A stretch of 64,000 nucleotides of DNA from Desulfobulbus alkaliphilus (lineage in GTDB: Bacteria; Desulfobacterota; Desulfobulbia; Desulfobulbales; Desulfobulbaceae). The notes beneath the pieces are model-generated. The model saw only the letters and a list, made by a program, of their open reading frames with translations, had not been told where the DNA came from and made no database searches. The translations under genes were made by a program, and so were the position numbers. The stretch spans positions 1 to 64,000 of the forward strand of contig NZ_JAFFQC010000022.1 of the NCBI RefSeq assembly GCF_016918545.1. Reading direction: 5' to 3'. Below, in pieces: positions 32,788 to 40,991 of the stretch; the stretch's first letter is position 1; every line of letters starts with the position of its first letter.

Positions 32788-34095
32788 CTACTCGTCTTCT
32801 TCGAGAATACGGATTTTGACCACCGGTGCGGTCACGGTTTCCAAGCGGCTGATTTCATCGAGGGCGGCACTGACCGCCGACTCCCTGGCGCTGTGGGTGA
32901 CGATCACCAGAGGGACCGCACCGACTTTTTTCCGTCCTTTCTGGATGACGGATTCAATACTGATTTCATACCGGCTGAGTATCCCTGAGATTCGGGCGAG
33001 CACACCGGGCTGATCAAGGACCGTAAGTCGGAAGTAATACGGTCCATATAACTCTTCCATGGGGGTGATCCGTCGCGGCTTCACCTGATCGGGCAGATAG
33101 GAAAGGGGCGGCACCCTGCCAATGGCACCATGCTGCATGTTTCTGGCAATATCGACCACATCCGCGGCCACGGCGCTGCCGGTGGGCACCATGCCGGCCC
33201 CCAGGCCGTAGAGAAGGACATTGCCCACCATGTCACCGTGAAAATGAATAGCGTTGAAGGCACCGTTGATCGAGGCCAGCAGATGATCCTGCGGCACCAT
33301 GGTGGGATGAACCCGGGCCTCGACATGATCGCCGTGATTACGGCTGATGGCCAGGAGTTTGATCCTGCAGCCCAACTCCCGGGCCAGTTCGATATCCATC
33401 GGTTCGATGCGGGAAATACCCTCGGTGGCGATTTCATGGTGGGTAACAGGCATGCCATAGGCCATGCTCACCAGGATGGCGAGTTTGTGGGCCGTATCGA
33501 TGCCTTCGATATCGTAGGTCGGATCGGCTTCGGCAAACCCGAGCCGCTGGGCCTCCTGGAGGACCTCGGCAAAGGGAATGCCCTCGTCGGTCATCCGGGT
33601 GAGAATATAGTTGGCGGTGCCGTTCATAATACCCATGATGGAGAGAATGCGGTTTGCCACCAGTCCTTCCCTGAAGGCCTTGATCACTGGAATCCCCCCC
33701 CCGACACTGGCCTCGAACCCCACCTCCACTCCCTGGCGGGCCGCGGCGGCAAAGATGTCACTGCCTTCCTGGGAAAGCAGGGCCTTGTTGGCGGTCACCA
33801 CATGTTTGCCGGCAGCGATGGCCTGGAGAACCAGGGTCTTGGCCGGTTCAATGCCACCGATCAGTTCAACGATGATATCGATTTCCGGGTTGGCAATCAG
33901 ATCCTCGCCGTTTCTGGTCAGCGGAATGGGACCAAATCGCTCCGGCACCTCGGTGGTCGTGCGGTCGGCGATTCCAGCCAGTCGAAAAATCATTCCCGTG
34001 CGCTTGACCAGCCGCTCCTGCTGCGCGAGCAGAACTTCCGCCAACCCCTTGCCCACCGTGCCGAATCCAATCAGTCCCACTCTGATTTCTTTCAT
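32788..34095 (-). CDS. hom: Homoserine dehydrogenase with ACT domain
   Basis: About 435 aa; reduces aspartate-semialdehyde to homoserine in threonine and methionine synthesis. The N-terminal NAD(P)-binding motif is VGLIGFGTVGKGLAEVL. The substrate domain shows EASVGGGIPVIKAFREGL, GIMNGTANYILT and GFAEADPTYDIEGIDTAHKLAIL. A C-terminal ACT domain (about 350-425; RLTVLDQPGVLARISGIL) implies feedback control, usually by threonine. The ATG at 34095 has AGGTGGGG six bases upstream; a GTG four codons earlier has none. It heads the operon with the ApgM-like gene and thioesterase. Confidence 0.95.
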   Translation of the reverse strand: MKEIRVGLIGFGTVGKGLAEVLLAQQERLVKRTGMIFRLAGIADRTTTEVPERFGPIPLTRNGEDLIANPEIDIIVELIGGIEPAKTLVLQAIAAGKHVVTANKALLSQEGSDIFAAAARQGVEVGFEASVGGGIPVIKAFREGLVANRILSIMGIMNGTANYILTRMTDEGIPFAEVLQEAQRLGFAEADPTYDIEGIDTAHKLAILVSMAYGMPVTHHEIATEGISRIEPMDIELARELGCRIKLLAISRNHGDHVEARVHPTMVPQDHLLASINGAFNAIHFHGDMVGNVLLYGLGAGMVPTGSAVAADVVDIARNMQHGAIGRVPPLSYLPDQVKPRRITPMEELYGPYYFRLTVLDQPGVLARISGILSRYEISIESVIQKGRKKVGAVPLVIVTHSARESAVSAALDEISRLETVTAPVVKIRILEEDE

Positions 34096-34412
34096 GTCCT
34101 GCCCCACCTGAAAAAAGTATTGAAAAACATCCTTGCTGACACGCTCAAGACCGGTGTTTTCTACTCTCTTTACCCCTGCTTGTCAAAAAGTATGCGCCAC
34201 CGCGCCGCGGAGTCCCGCGAAAACCCGGGTCGCTTTTCCACCATCAAATCTCCTGATTCAAATCATCATTTTTCATGGCGTATTCAGGCAAGGTGCTGTA
34301 TATATGTGCTGTTACTGAGAGATCATTCATTTTTTCTGGTCATTTTTTTAAAACAATATAAAGATGTTATTATCAACCATCACCGATCGGATTTAACCTG
34401 GAGGTAACCGGT
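34096..34412. other. Divergent intergenic region between hom and adk
   Basis: No gene. It should hold promoters for both the leftward hom operon and rightward adk. The part near 34325-34380 is AT-rich (runs of T and A, ACAATATAAAG), a plausible adk promoter area, but no clear -35/-10 pair stands out. Confidence 0.45.
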
Positions 34413-35087
34413 ATGAACATTCTCACTTTCGGCCCCAACGGCAGCGGCAAGGGCACGCAAGGCGCCATCATCAAAGAAAAATACGGCATCGATCACATTG
34501 AATCAGGCGCCATTTTCCGCGAACATATCAAAGGCGGCACCGAACTGGGAAAAAAAGCCAAGGCCTTTATCGACCGCGGCGACCTGGTTCCCGACGATAT
34601 CACCATCCCCATGGTGCTGGAAACCCTTGGAAAATCCAAGGAAAAAGGCTGGCTGCTGGATGGATTTCCCCGCTCGCTGGCGCAGGCCGAGGCTCTGGAC
34701 AAAGCCTTGAAAGAGGCCGGCATGAAACTGGACTTTGTGGTGGAAATCGTCCTTGACCGACAGATTGCCAAAGAGCGGATCATGGGTCGGCGTCTGTGTG
34801 CCAACGACAACAACCATCCCAATCATATTGCCTTTGAAGCCATCAAACCGGTTGAGAAAGACGGTAAGCTCGTCTGCCGGGTCTGTGGCGGTGCCCTGTC
34901 CACCCGCGCCGACGATCAGGATGAAGAAGCGATCAACAAACGGCACAACATTTACTACGACGACAACACCGGCACCATGGCGGCGGTCAATTATTTCAAA
35001 AAAAACGGGGGCACCAAGGTCATTTCCGTGGACGGCTCTAAAAATATCAAGGAAGTTTCCGAACTGATTATCAAGGAACTGCCGTAA
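34413..35087 (+). CDS. adk: Adenylate kinase
   Basis: A 224-aa long-type adenylate kinase that equilibrates ATP, AMP and ADP. The P-loop is FGPNGSGKGTQ, the AMP-binding segment DHIESGAIFREHI, and WLLDGFPRSLAQAE the substrate loop. The lid region carries CRVCGGALS; with only one CxxC visible plus an upstream LCANDNNH, a full four-Cys zinc lid is not clear. The RTxxR-type lid arginines are at KERIMGRRL. GGAGGT lies eight bases before the ATG. It is followed by its own terminator, so it is probably monocistronic. Confidence 0.95.
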   Translation: MNILTFGPNGSGKGTQGAIIKEKYGIDHIESGAIFREHIKGGTELGKKAKAFIDRGDLVPDDITIPMVLETLGKSKEKGWLLDGFPRSLAQAEALDKALKEAGMKLDFVVEIVLDRQIAKERIMGRRLCANDNNHPNHIAFEAIKPVEKDGKLVCRVCGGALSTRADDQDEEAINKRHNIYYDDNTGTMAAVNYFKKNGGTKVISVDGSKNIKEVSELIIKELP

Positions 35088-35116
35088 CCGTTGCCACCGC
35101 TCTGCCACTGCCGTTG

Positions 35117-35156
35117 AAAACGTTTCCGCTCCTCTGGGCGCGGAAACGTTTTTTTC
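35117..35156 (+). terminator. Rho-independent terminator after adk
   Basis: A 13-bp stem (AAAACGTTTCCGC and GCGGAAACGTTTT) around a short loop, running into TTTTTTTCTTT, 30 bases past the adk stop. Confidence 0.92.
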
Positions 35157-35180
35157 TTTGCCTGCCGCCTGTTTTCCTTT

Positions 35181-35777
35181 ATGGTCAGCGCCATGAAAAC
35201 ACTTCTTTCAACCAACCTGATCCACTCCATCATGGCCAAGGAAGCCTTTTTCAAAGAGGCTGCAGACAACATCATCCTCCTGACCGAGTGGATATGTGAA
35301 GTGTTCGAAGATGGCGGCAAACTTTTGATCTTCGGAAATGGTGGCAGTGCCGCCGACGCCCAGCACCTGGCCGCTGAATTCGTCAACCGCTTCCTCATCA
35401 ATCGCCGGCCCCTCGCCGCCATTGCCCTGACCACCGATTGTTCCGTTCTGACCGCCATTGCCAATGATTTTTCCTTTGACCTGGTCTTTGCCAAACAGAT
35501 TCAGGCCCTGGGCAAACCCGAAGATCTGGCCCTGGGCATTTCCACCTCGGGAACATCCGTGAACGTGGTCAAAGCCATGGAGACAGCGCGAAATATCGGC
35601 ATGAAAACCGCGGCCCTCACCGGCGGCATCTCTCGTCCCGGCGGCGATCTAACCGCTGTCTGCGACCTGGTGCTCAATGTGCCCTCCGACTCCACACCGC
35701 ACATCCAGGAGACCCATCTCTGGGTGGAACATGTGCTCTGTGAAATCGTTGAAAAAAAGATGTTCGGCTCCCTCTGA
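35181..35777 (+). CDS. gmhA: Sedoheptulose-7-phosphate isomerase (SIS domain)
   Basis: A 198-aa SIS-domain protein of the GmhA family, which makes the first heptose precursor of the lipopolysaccharide inner core. Family signatures: LLIFGNGGSAADAQHLAAEFVNRF, ALTTDCSVLTAIANDFSFD, ISTSGTSVNVV and the C-terminal metal/active-site helix HIQETHLWVEHVLCE. Two ATGs are possible (35181 and 35193); neither has a strong ribosome site. It begins shortly after the adk terminator and is followed 33 bases later by the deoxyhypusine-synthase-like gene. Its presence indicates a heptose-containing LPS. Confidence 0.93.
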   Translation: MVSAMKTLLSTNLIHSIMAKEAFFKEAADNIILLTEWICEVFEDGGKLLIFGNGGSAADAQHLAAEFVNRFLINRRPLAAIALTTDCSVLTAIANDFSFDLVFAKQIQALGKPEDLALGISTSGTSVNVVKAMETARNIGMKTAALTGGISRPGGDLTAVCDLVLNVPSDSTPHIQETHLWVEHVLCEIVEKKMFGSL

Positions 35778-35810
35778 TCCCTCCTTGCCGATTGGCCCCT
35801 GACCTGTCCC

Positions 35811-36764
35811 ATGACCTCCTTGCCCGTGCCGCCTCTCGATTTCACCGACCTGAACACCTATTCCATTCATGACCGTCATTCCAAGGTAACGGTCAGCGAT
35901 TTTGCCCTCCCCGTTCAGCCGGGGATGACGGTGCGTCAACTTCTCGCCGCGCTGCCCAACCAACTTGCCGGAGTCGATTTTCCCGACCTCGTCCACCGTA
36001 TCGCCGAGGCCAGCCGGCAACAGCGACCGGTGCTGCTGGGCATGGGCGCCCATGTGATCAAGGTGGGCCTCAATCCGGTGCTCATCGATCTGATGCAGCG
36101 CGGTATCATCACGGGGTTGGCCCTCAATGGGGCCGGAATCATCCATGACGCCGAAATCGCCATGGTGGGCCGCACCTCGGAAGAGGTTGCCGAAGTCCTC
36201 GGAGCCGGAGCCTTCGGCGCCGCCAGGGAAACAGGCGAAGTGCTCAACCGGGCCATCTCAGCTGGAGCGACCCGGAAAATCGGAATCGGCCAGGCGGTGG
36301 GCGAGGTGCTGCTGGCCGGCGACTTTCCCCACAATGACCTGAGCCTGCTGGCCATGGCCCGCAGGCTGGACATCCCGGTCACCGTGCATGTCGCCATGGG
36401 AACCGATATCATCCACATCCACCCCAGCGCCGACGGTGGTGCCATCGGCAGTGCCGGCCACCATGATTTCCGGATCTTCTGCCGCCTGGTCAGTGAACTT
36501 GAGGGCGGAGTCTATCTCAATGTCGGTTCCGCGGTTCTTCTCCCGGAGGTTTTCCTCAAGGCCCTGACCGTGGTCCGCAATCTCGGCCACAAAGTGCAGC
36601 GCTTCACCACGGCAAATTTTGATTTCATCCGCCATTACCGGCCAACCACCAACGTGGTCCAACGGCCCACCCTGGAGGGGGGCAGGGGCTTTCATTTCAC
36701 CGGCCACCACGAATTGATGCTGCCGCTGCTGGCCGCCGCCCTGGTCGATGAAATTGACAAATAA
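35811..36764 (+). CDS. Deoxyhypusine-synthase-like protein
   Basis: A 317-aa protein resembling the bacterial branch of the deoxyhypusine synthase family. Seen: LGMGAHVIKVGLNPVLIDLM, ALNGAGIIHDAEIAMVG, ARETGEVLNRAI, VTVHVAMGTDIIHIHPS and YLNVGSAVLLPEVFLKA. In eukaryotes the family uses spermidine and NAD to modify eIF5A; bacteria have no eIF5A with that lysine, and the role of these homologues is not established (some act in polyamine chemistry). It lies between gmhA and hemC, which gives little hint. Function uncertain; family assignment from my recognition of motifs only. Confidence 0.65.
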   Translation: MTSLPVPPLDFTDLNTYSIHDRHSKVTVSDFALPVQPGMTVRQLLAALPNQLAGVDFPDLVHRIAEASRQQRPVLLGMGAHVIKVGLNPVLIDLMQRGIITGLALNGAGIIHDAEIAMVGRTSEEVAEVLGAGAFGAARETGEVLNRAISAGATRKIGIGQAVGEVLLAGDFPHNDLSLLAMARRLDIPVTVHVAMGTDIIHIHPSADGGAIGSAGHHDFRIFCRLVSELEGGVYLNVGSAVLLPEVFLKALTVVRNLGHKVQRFTTANFDFIRHYRPTTNVVQRPTLEGGRGFHFTGHHELMLPLLAAALVDEIDK

Positions 36765-36841
36765 CCAGCGAAACAGTATATGGCCGCTACACAGTTCCCG
36801 GAAGGGAGGATACAATGCGGTCATCTGATCGGGATTGAAGT

Positions 36842-37780
36842 ATGAAGACATTGTTACGCATAGGGACACGCGCCAGTCAACTGGCCGTAACCCAATCCAC
36901 CTGGGTCAAACACCGGATCGAGACCACCTATCCACGGATCCGGGTCGAGTTGACCAGAATCACCACCAAGGGCGACCGGATTCTCGACGTCCCGCTGGCC
37001 AAGGTCGGCGGCAAGGGTCTTTTTGTCAAGGAAATCGAAGACGCTTTGCTGGCCGGCGAGGTCGACCTGGCGGTGCATTCCATGAAAGACGTGCCCACCG
37101 AGTTGCCGGAAGGACTGCATATCGGTATTATCCCCATGCGGGAAATTCCCCAGGATGCCTTTGTCTCGGCCCGCTATGCATCACTTGACGCCTTACCGCA
37201 CGGCGCCAAAGTCGGTACCTCCAGCCTGCGGCGCAAATCCCAGCTGGCAGCCTTGCGGCCGGACCTCACCATCGTTGACCTCCGGGGTAATATCGACACC
37301 CGCCTGCGCAAACTCGACGAAGGTCTCTTTGATGCCATTTTGCTGGCCGGCGCCGGACTCAACCGGATGGGTCTGCAGAAACGGATCACCACCCTGCTGT
37401 CTGCCGAGCAGATGCTGCCCGCCATCGGCCAGGGTTCTCTGGGCATAGAGCTGCGGAGAAGCGACAGCGATCTGCTCCAGCTCCTGCAATTTCTTCACGA
37501 TCCGGACACAGCGGTCACAGTCGCGGCGGAACGGGCTTTTCTCCTTCGCCTGGAAGGGGGCTGTCAGGTGCCCATCGGTGCCCATGCCCTGCTGACCGCA
37601 AACACCATCAGCCTGACCGGACTGATTGCCGGTGTCGACGGTCGACACATTATCAAGGAAACCATGACCGGGCCGGCAGAACAAGCTGCTGCTCTCGGCA
37701 CCACTCTGGCGGAGTCGCTGCTGGCCAAAGGCGGCAAAGCGCTGCTCGACGCTGTCTATTCACCTCCGCCCACACAATGA
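36842..37780 (+). CDS. hemC: Hydroxymethylbilane synthase (porphobilinogen deaminase)
   Basis: A 312-aa enzyme that joins four porphobilinogens into hydroxymethylbilane. Motifs: LRIGTRASQLAVTQ at the N-terminus, DVPLAKVGGKGLFVKEIE, VHSMKDVPTELP, GTSSLRRKSQL and DLRGNIDTRL (pyrrole-binding Arg and Asp). The cofactor attachment cysteine is C241 in LEGGCQVPIG. The stop codon is one base before the ATG of the cobA-hemD fusion, so the two consecutive steps are coupled. Confidence 0.97.
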   Translation: MKTLLRIGTRASQLAVTQSTWVKHRIETTYPRIRVELTRITTKGDRILDVPLAKVGGKGLFVKEIEDALLAGEVDLAVHSMKDVPTELPEGLHIGIIPMREIPQDAFVSARYASLDALPHGAKVGTSSLRRKSQLAALRPDLTIVDLRGNIDTRLRKLDEGLFDAILLAGAGLNRMGLQKRITTLLSAEQMLPAIGQGSLGIELRRSDSDLLQLLQFLHDPDTAVTVAAERAFLLRLEGGCQVPIGAHALLTANTISLTGLIAGVDGRHIIKETMTGPAEQAAALGTTLAESLLAKGGKALLDAVYSPPPTQ

Positions 37781-37781
37781 C

Positions 37782-39407
37782 ATGAATGCCTTTTCTCCCC
37801 TTTCCGCTCCAACCTCGACAACACCCGTGACAACCACTGCAACCGCATCGCCCCCAACCCTTGGCAAAGTCTACCTGGTCGGGGCCGGCCCCGGCGACCC
37901 CGGATTGATCACCCTGCGGGGCAAGTATCTTCTCGAACATGCCGAAGTGGTTGTTTACGACTATCTTGCCAATCCGAAACTGCTGAGTTACGTCCCCAAA
38001 ACCGCGGAATTCATCTATGCCGGCAAAAAGGGCGGCGGCCTGCACGCCTTCACCCAGAAGGACATCAACAGGTTGTTGGTCAAGCACGCCCAGCGGGGCA
38101 AGACCGTGGTTCGCCTCAAGGGTGGCGATCCGTTCATCTTTGGTCGCGGAGCGGAGGAGATACAGGAACTGGTGGCGGAAGGGATCGATTTTGAAGTCGT
38201 TCCCGGGGTGACATCGGCGACCGCCGCCGCCACCTATGCAGGCATCCCCATAACCCATCGGGAATATACGGCTTCGGTTGCCTTTGTCACCGGCCATGAG
38301 GATCCCGCCAAAAAAATGTCCAATATCTCCTGGGAAAAACTGGCCACCGGCGCGGGCACCATTGTTATTTACATGGGTATCAAAACGCTGCCGAGCATTA
38401 CCAGGAAACTGATCGATCACGGCCGTTCTCCCGACACACCGGTTGCCGTGGTCCGCTGGGCCTCGACACCGCAGCAGCGCTCGGTGGTCGGTACCCTTGA
38501 GACCATCTGCGAAGTGGTCCAACAGGCGGATATCAAACCACCGGCCCTGGTGATCATCGGTGAAGTGGTCAAACTGCGCTCCACCATTGACTGGTTCGAG
38601 AAGCGGCCCCTGTTCGGCAAACGCATCGTTGTCACCCGCACCCGGGATCAGGCCAGCGATCTCGTCGCCAAGCTGGAAGAACACGGTGCGGAATGTCTTG
38701 AGTATGCCACCATCCAGATCGAACCCGTCGAGGACTACCGGATTTTCGATGCGGCAATGGCCACCATTGCTGAATACCAATGGATTCTGTTTACCAGCAT
38801 CAACGCTGTCAGCTATTTTTTCCAGCGGCTTTTCCACCTGGGCCTGGACAGCCGCCACCTCGCCGGTCCAAAAATCGCCGTGGTCGGCCGGGCCACCGCG
38901 GAAAAATTGCTGCAATACGGTCTTAAAGCCGACCTTATCCCGGAACAATTCACCGGCGAGGGGCTGGCCAAAGCACTGGTCCAGACGCGGGTGGAGGGGA
39001 GCCGCATCCTGCTGCCACGGGCCATGCAGGCCGCCGAACTGCTGCCCGAAACCCTGACCGATGCCGGCGCCACGGTCACCGTGGCGCCGGTGTACCGTAA
39101 CGTCCCTCCTCCGGGCCTGGGGGACGAATTGCGCCGGCATCTGCTCAGCGGGACCATTGACATGGTCACCTTCACCAGCTCATCGACGGTCGCCAACTTC
39201 CTTGCCATGCTCAAGGCTGACAGCAAAGATGAGGCACATGCCCTGTTCAGCAAGGTTCAGATCGCCACCATCGGTCCCGTGACCACGGCCACTGTCCTTG
39301 AACACGGTCTGAGCGTTGCGGTCCAACCAGAAAAATACACCATCGCCGACATGGTCCAGAGCATTGTTGCCTTGTACCGCACATCAGCTCCTTCTGCAAA
39401 CCGCTGA
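37782..39407 (+). CDS. cobA-hemD: Fused uroporphyrinogen-III methyltransferase / synthase
   Basis: A 541-aa bifunctional protein. Residues about 28-270 are the SAM-dependent methyltransferase (VYLVGAGPGDPGLITL, GGDPFIFGRGAEE, VPGVTSATAAATYAGIPITHRE), which makes precorrin-2. Residues about 285-535 are uroporphyrinogen-III synthase (IVVTRTRDQASDLVAKLEE, ILFTSINAVSYFF, LLPRAMQAAELLPE, VTFTSSSTVANF), which cyclises the hemC product. The fusion channels tetrapyrrole toward sirohaem, cobalamin and the alternative haem pathway, all relevant to a sulfate reducer and to the B12 protein at 18682..19326. The N-terminal ~25 residues are Thr/Ser/Pro-rich and probably unstructured. Confidence 0.96.
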   Translation: MNAFSPLSAPTSTTPVTTTATASPPTLGKVYLVGAGPGDPGLITLRGKYLLEHAEVVVYDYLANPKLLSYVPKTAEFIYAGKKGGGLHAFTQKDINRLLVKHAQRGKTVVRLKGGDPFIFGRGAEEIQELVAEGIDFEVVPGVTSATAAATYAGIPITHREYTASVAFVTGHEDPAKKMSNISWEKLATGAGTIVIYMGIKTLPSITRKLIDHGRSPDTPVAVVRWASTPQQRSVVGTLETICEVVQQADIKPPALVIIGEVVKLRSTIDWFEKRPLFGKRIVVTRTRDQASDLVAKLEEHGAECLEYATIQIEPVEDYRIFDAAMATIAEYQWILFTSINAVSYFFQRLFHLGLDSRHLAGPKIAVVGRATAEKLLQYGLKADLIPEQFTGEGLAKALVQTRVEGSRILLPRAMQAAELLPETLTDAGATVTVAPVYRNVPPPGLGDELRRHLLSGTIDMVTFTSSSTVANFLAMLKADSKDEAHALFSKVQIATIGPVTTATVLEHGLSVAVQPEKYTIADMVQSIVALYRTSAPSANR

Positions 39408-39789
39408 GCCACTGCTCCTGCGAATTGCTCTGCGGAAGAAACAACCGGTCTCACCGGGTCGTGATTCCGAGGATTCTCCGCGCCCAGATGAAGAAATGCC
39501 CCTGCTCTGCGCCCGGTGCAACGCTGTTGTCACCCACCAGCGCTTCGCCATACGGATGCAGGGCCGCCATGAACACACTTTTTTCAACCCCGCGGGTATA
39601 ATCTTCGAGCTGCGGTGTTTCCAGCAGGCCCCGGGGGCCGTACCCCATGGCGAGCCCACCACAGAATTCACCTGGTTTCCGGGGTTTTGTTGGCAGGCAA
39701 CCCTCTGCACTACCTGTCAAACCCATCTGGGTTGGCTGTTCAGCAACGGTGGCTCTTTTTTCGGCCTGATCAGCACCAGACTTCTCTAA
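39316..39789 (+). CDS. Bacterial CULT-domain (cereblon-type) protein
   Basis: The frame carries a complete CULT domain, the thalidomide-binding fold of eukaryotic cereblon. Two zinc CxxC pairs are visible (LLCARC and TLCTTC). The three tryptophans of the ligand cage are kept in TWFPGFCWQATL and HLGWLF, the same spacing as in human cereblon. HTFFNPAGIIFELRCF and the end FFGLISTRLL match the bacterial members. The native ligand and role in bacteria are unknown; the pocket binds cyclic imides. The maximal frame begins at a TTG inside cobA-hemD; the real start is unclear and may be nearer 39364-39436. The domain itself starts near 39496. It is the last gene of the haem unit, with a MITE 36 bases downstream. 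Confidence 0.8.
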   Translation: MRSNQKNTPSPTWSRALLPCTAHQLLLQTAEPLLLRIALRKKQPVSPGRDSEDSPRPDEEMPLLCARCNAVVTHQRFAIRMQGRHEHTFFNPAGIIFELRCFQQAPGAVPHGEPTTEFTWFPGFCWQATLCTTCQTHLGWLFSNGGSFFGLISTRLL

Positions 39790-39825
39790 CTACCCCCCCT
39801 GCCCGCTTTTTATGACAGACAAATT

Positions 39826-40044
39826 CCTGCATCCGTAAGCGTTCACCCGTACGTCCGTTTTCTTTGTCGGTGACCGTTCGATTAGAATAGACTTTATCGG
39901 ATGGTTACGGGCAATGAAGATGGCAGGCGGACGGACGCCCGAAGGGCGGCTGGTGCAGGTTATTTTCAAGGATTCCTCAGGAATTACAAGCTGATGACAG
40001 TAAGATATATTCCAAAAAATGCGTCCAGCCATCACGGATTCAGT
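39826..40044. mobile_element. MITE, full-length copy 2 (219 bp)
   Basis: Ends are CCTGCATCCGTAA and TCACGGATTCAG, a degenerate version of the family's terminal repeat. The interior matches the other copies (GAAGATGGCAGGCGGACGG, then the AT-rich right block). No target duplication is visible, consistent with an older insertion. It fills most of the gap between the CULT gene and 40133. Confidence 0.85.
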
Positions 40045-40132
40045 AAAACACTATAAAAAGATCCACGGCTGCATTGTGTACAATATTTTGTATTGTTTTT
40101 CGCCTGAGCAGGTTGTATTATATAATCTATAA

Positions 40133-40843
40133 ATGAAATTTTTTGTATACCCCATGCCTGCTATGCTCAAACACATATCAACCATCCCCAGACTGGTTCT
40201 GCTCCTGCTCCTCACCGGACCAATCGCCGTTTCCCAGGCGAACGATGACCCTGTAGGCATCGAGACAGGTTGGGACAAGGCCGTCCACAGCCTTCTGGCA
40301 TCCGGATTATTCGGTTTTGTTGACCAGGAGGACCCGGGACTGACAATAGACATCCGGCGCTCCGAAAACATGCTCAAAGGTCTGTCCCCGGATCACCCGA
40401 CCCTTGAAGGTCAGGCCATCACCTTTTCCTATGAGGGCTCATCAGGGGTTCTCGGTTTTTCCGCCGGGTATATTCTCACCAGCCAGCCCGATGCTCAGCA
40501 GCCAGACACCCTACTGCTGGACCTGGATCCTGCCAACTCCTGGTACCTGGCCCTGGATCTCTCCCGTTCATATCAACTGGATGATAATTTCTCTCTGCAA
40601 CTCGGCCACAGAACCATGGTAATGAAAAATCCTTTTGACGCCGACGATGGCCATGTGTTCTCCATGCTGTTCAACATTCCCCTTTCCTACAGGAATTTCC
40701 TGACCATTGCTCCTGAAATTCAATGGACTCGTCCGGCTGCCGGACTTGAAGCGGCCGAACGTACTCCACCCGGAGCAGGCTTGGGAAAACAGGCGGGGGA
40801 GGATGTTTTTTATGGTGGCCTGTCCATTAGTTTTTCGTACTGA
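40133..40843 (+). CDS. Exported protein, probably outer-membrane barrel
   Basis: A 236-aa protein with a signal peptide (LVLLLLLTGPIAVSQA, cleavage near residue 36). The mature part has alternating hydrophobic/polar strands (ITFSYEGSSGVLGFSAGYIL; WYLALDLSRSYQ; FSLQLGHRTMVM; VFYGGLSISFSY) and ends in an aromatic residue, as outer-membrane beta-barrels do. I do not recognise a family. An internal ATG at residue 11 could be the true start. It lies upstream of another exported protein in the same direction, 149 bases away. Confidence 0.65.
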   Translation: MKFFVYPMPAMLKHISTIPRLVLLLLLTGPIAVSQANDDPVGIETGWDKAVHSLLASGLFGFVDQEDPGLTIDIRRSENMLKGLSPDHPTLEGQAITFSYEGSSGVLGFSAGYILTSQPDAQQPDTLLLDLDPANSWYLALDLSRSYQLDDNFSLQLGHRTMVMKNPFDADDGHVFSMLFNIPLSYRNFLTIAPEIQWTRPAAGLEAAERTPPGAGLGKQAGEDVFYGGLSISFSY

Positions 40844-40991
40844 TCGACAGACAGACCAGACCATGTCCTCATCAAGCCAAGTCGCAAGCTCGTTTCCAAC
40901 CAGATCACCTTTGTGCACCTTGTGGTGCTGATCAGTTCCCCGCAGCTAAAGTCCAAACCCCTCTGCACCCCACTTAAACTGGAGTATTGCC

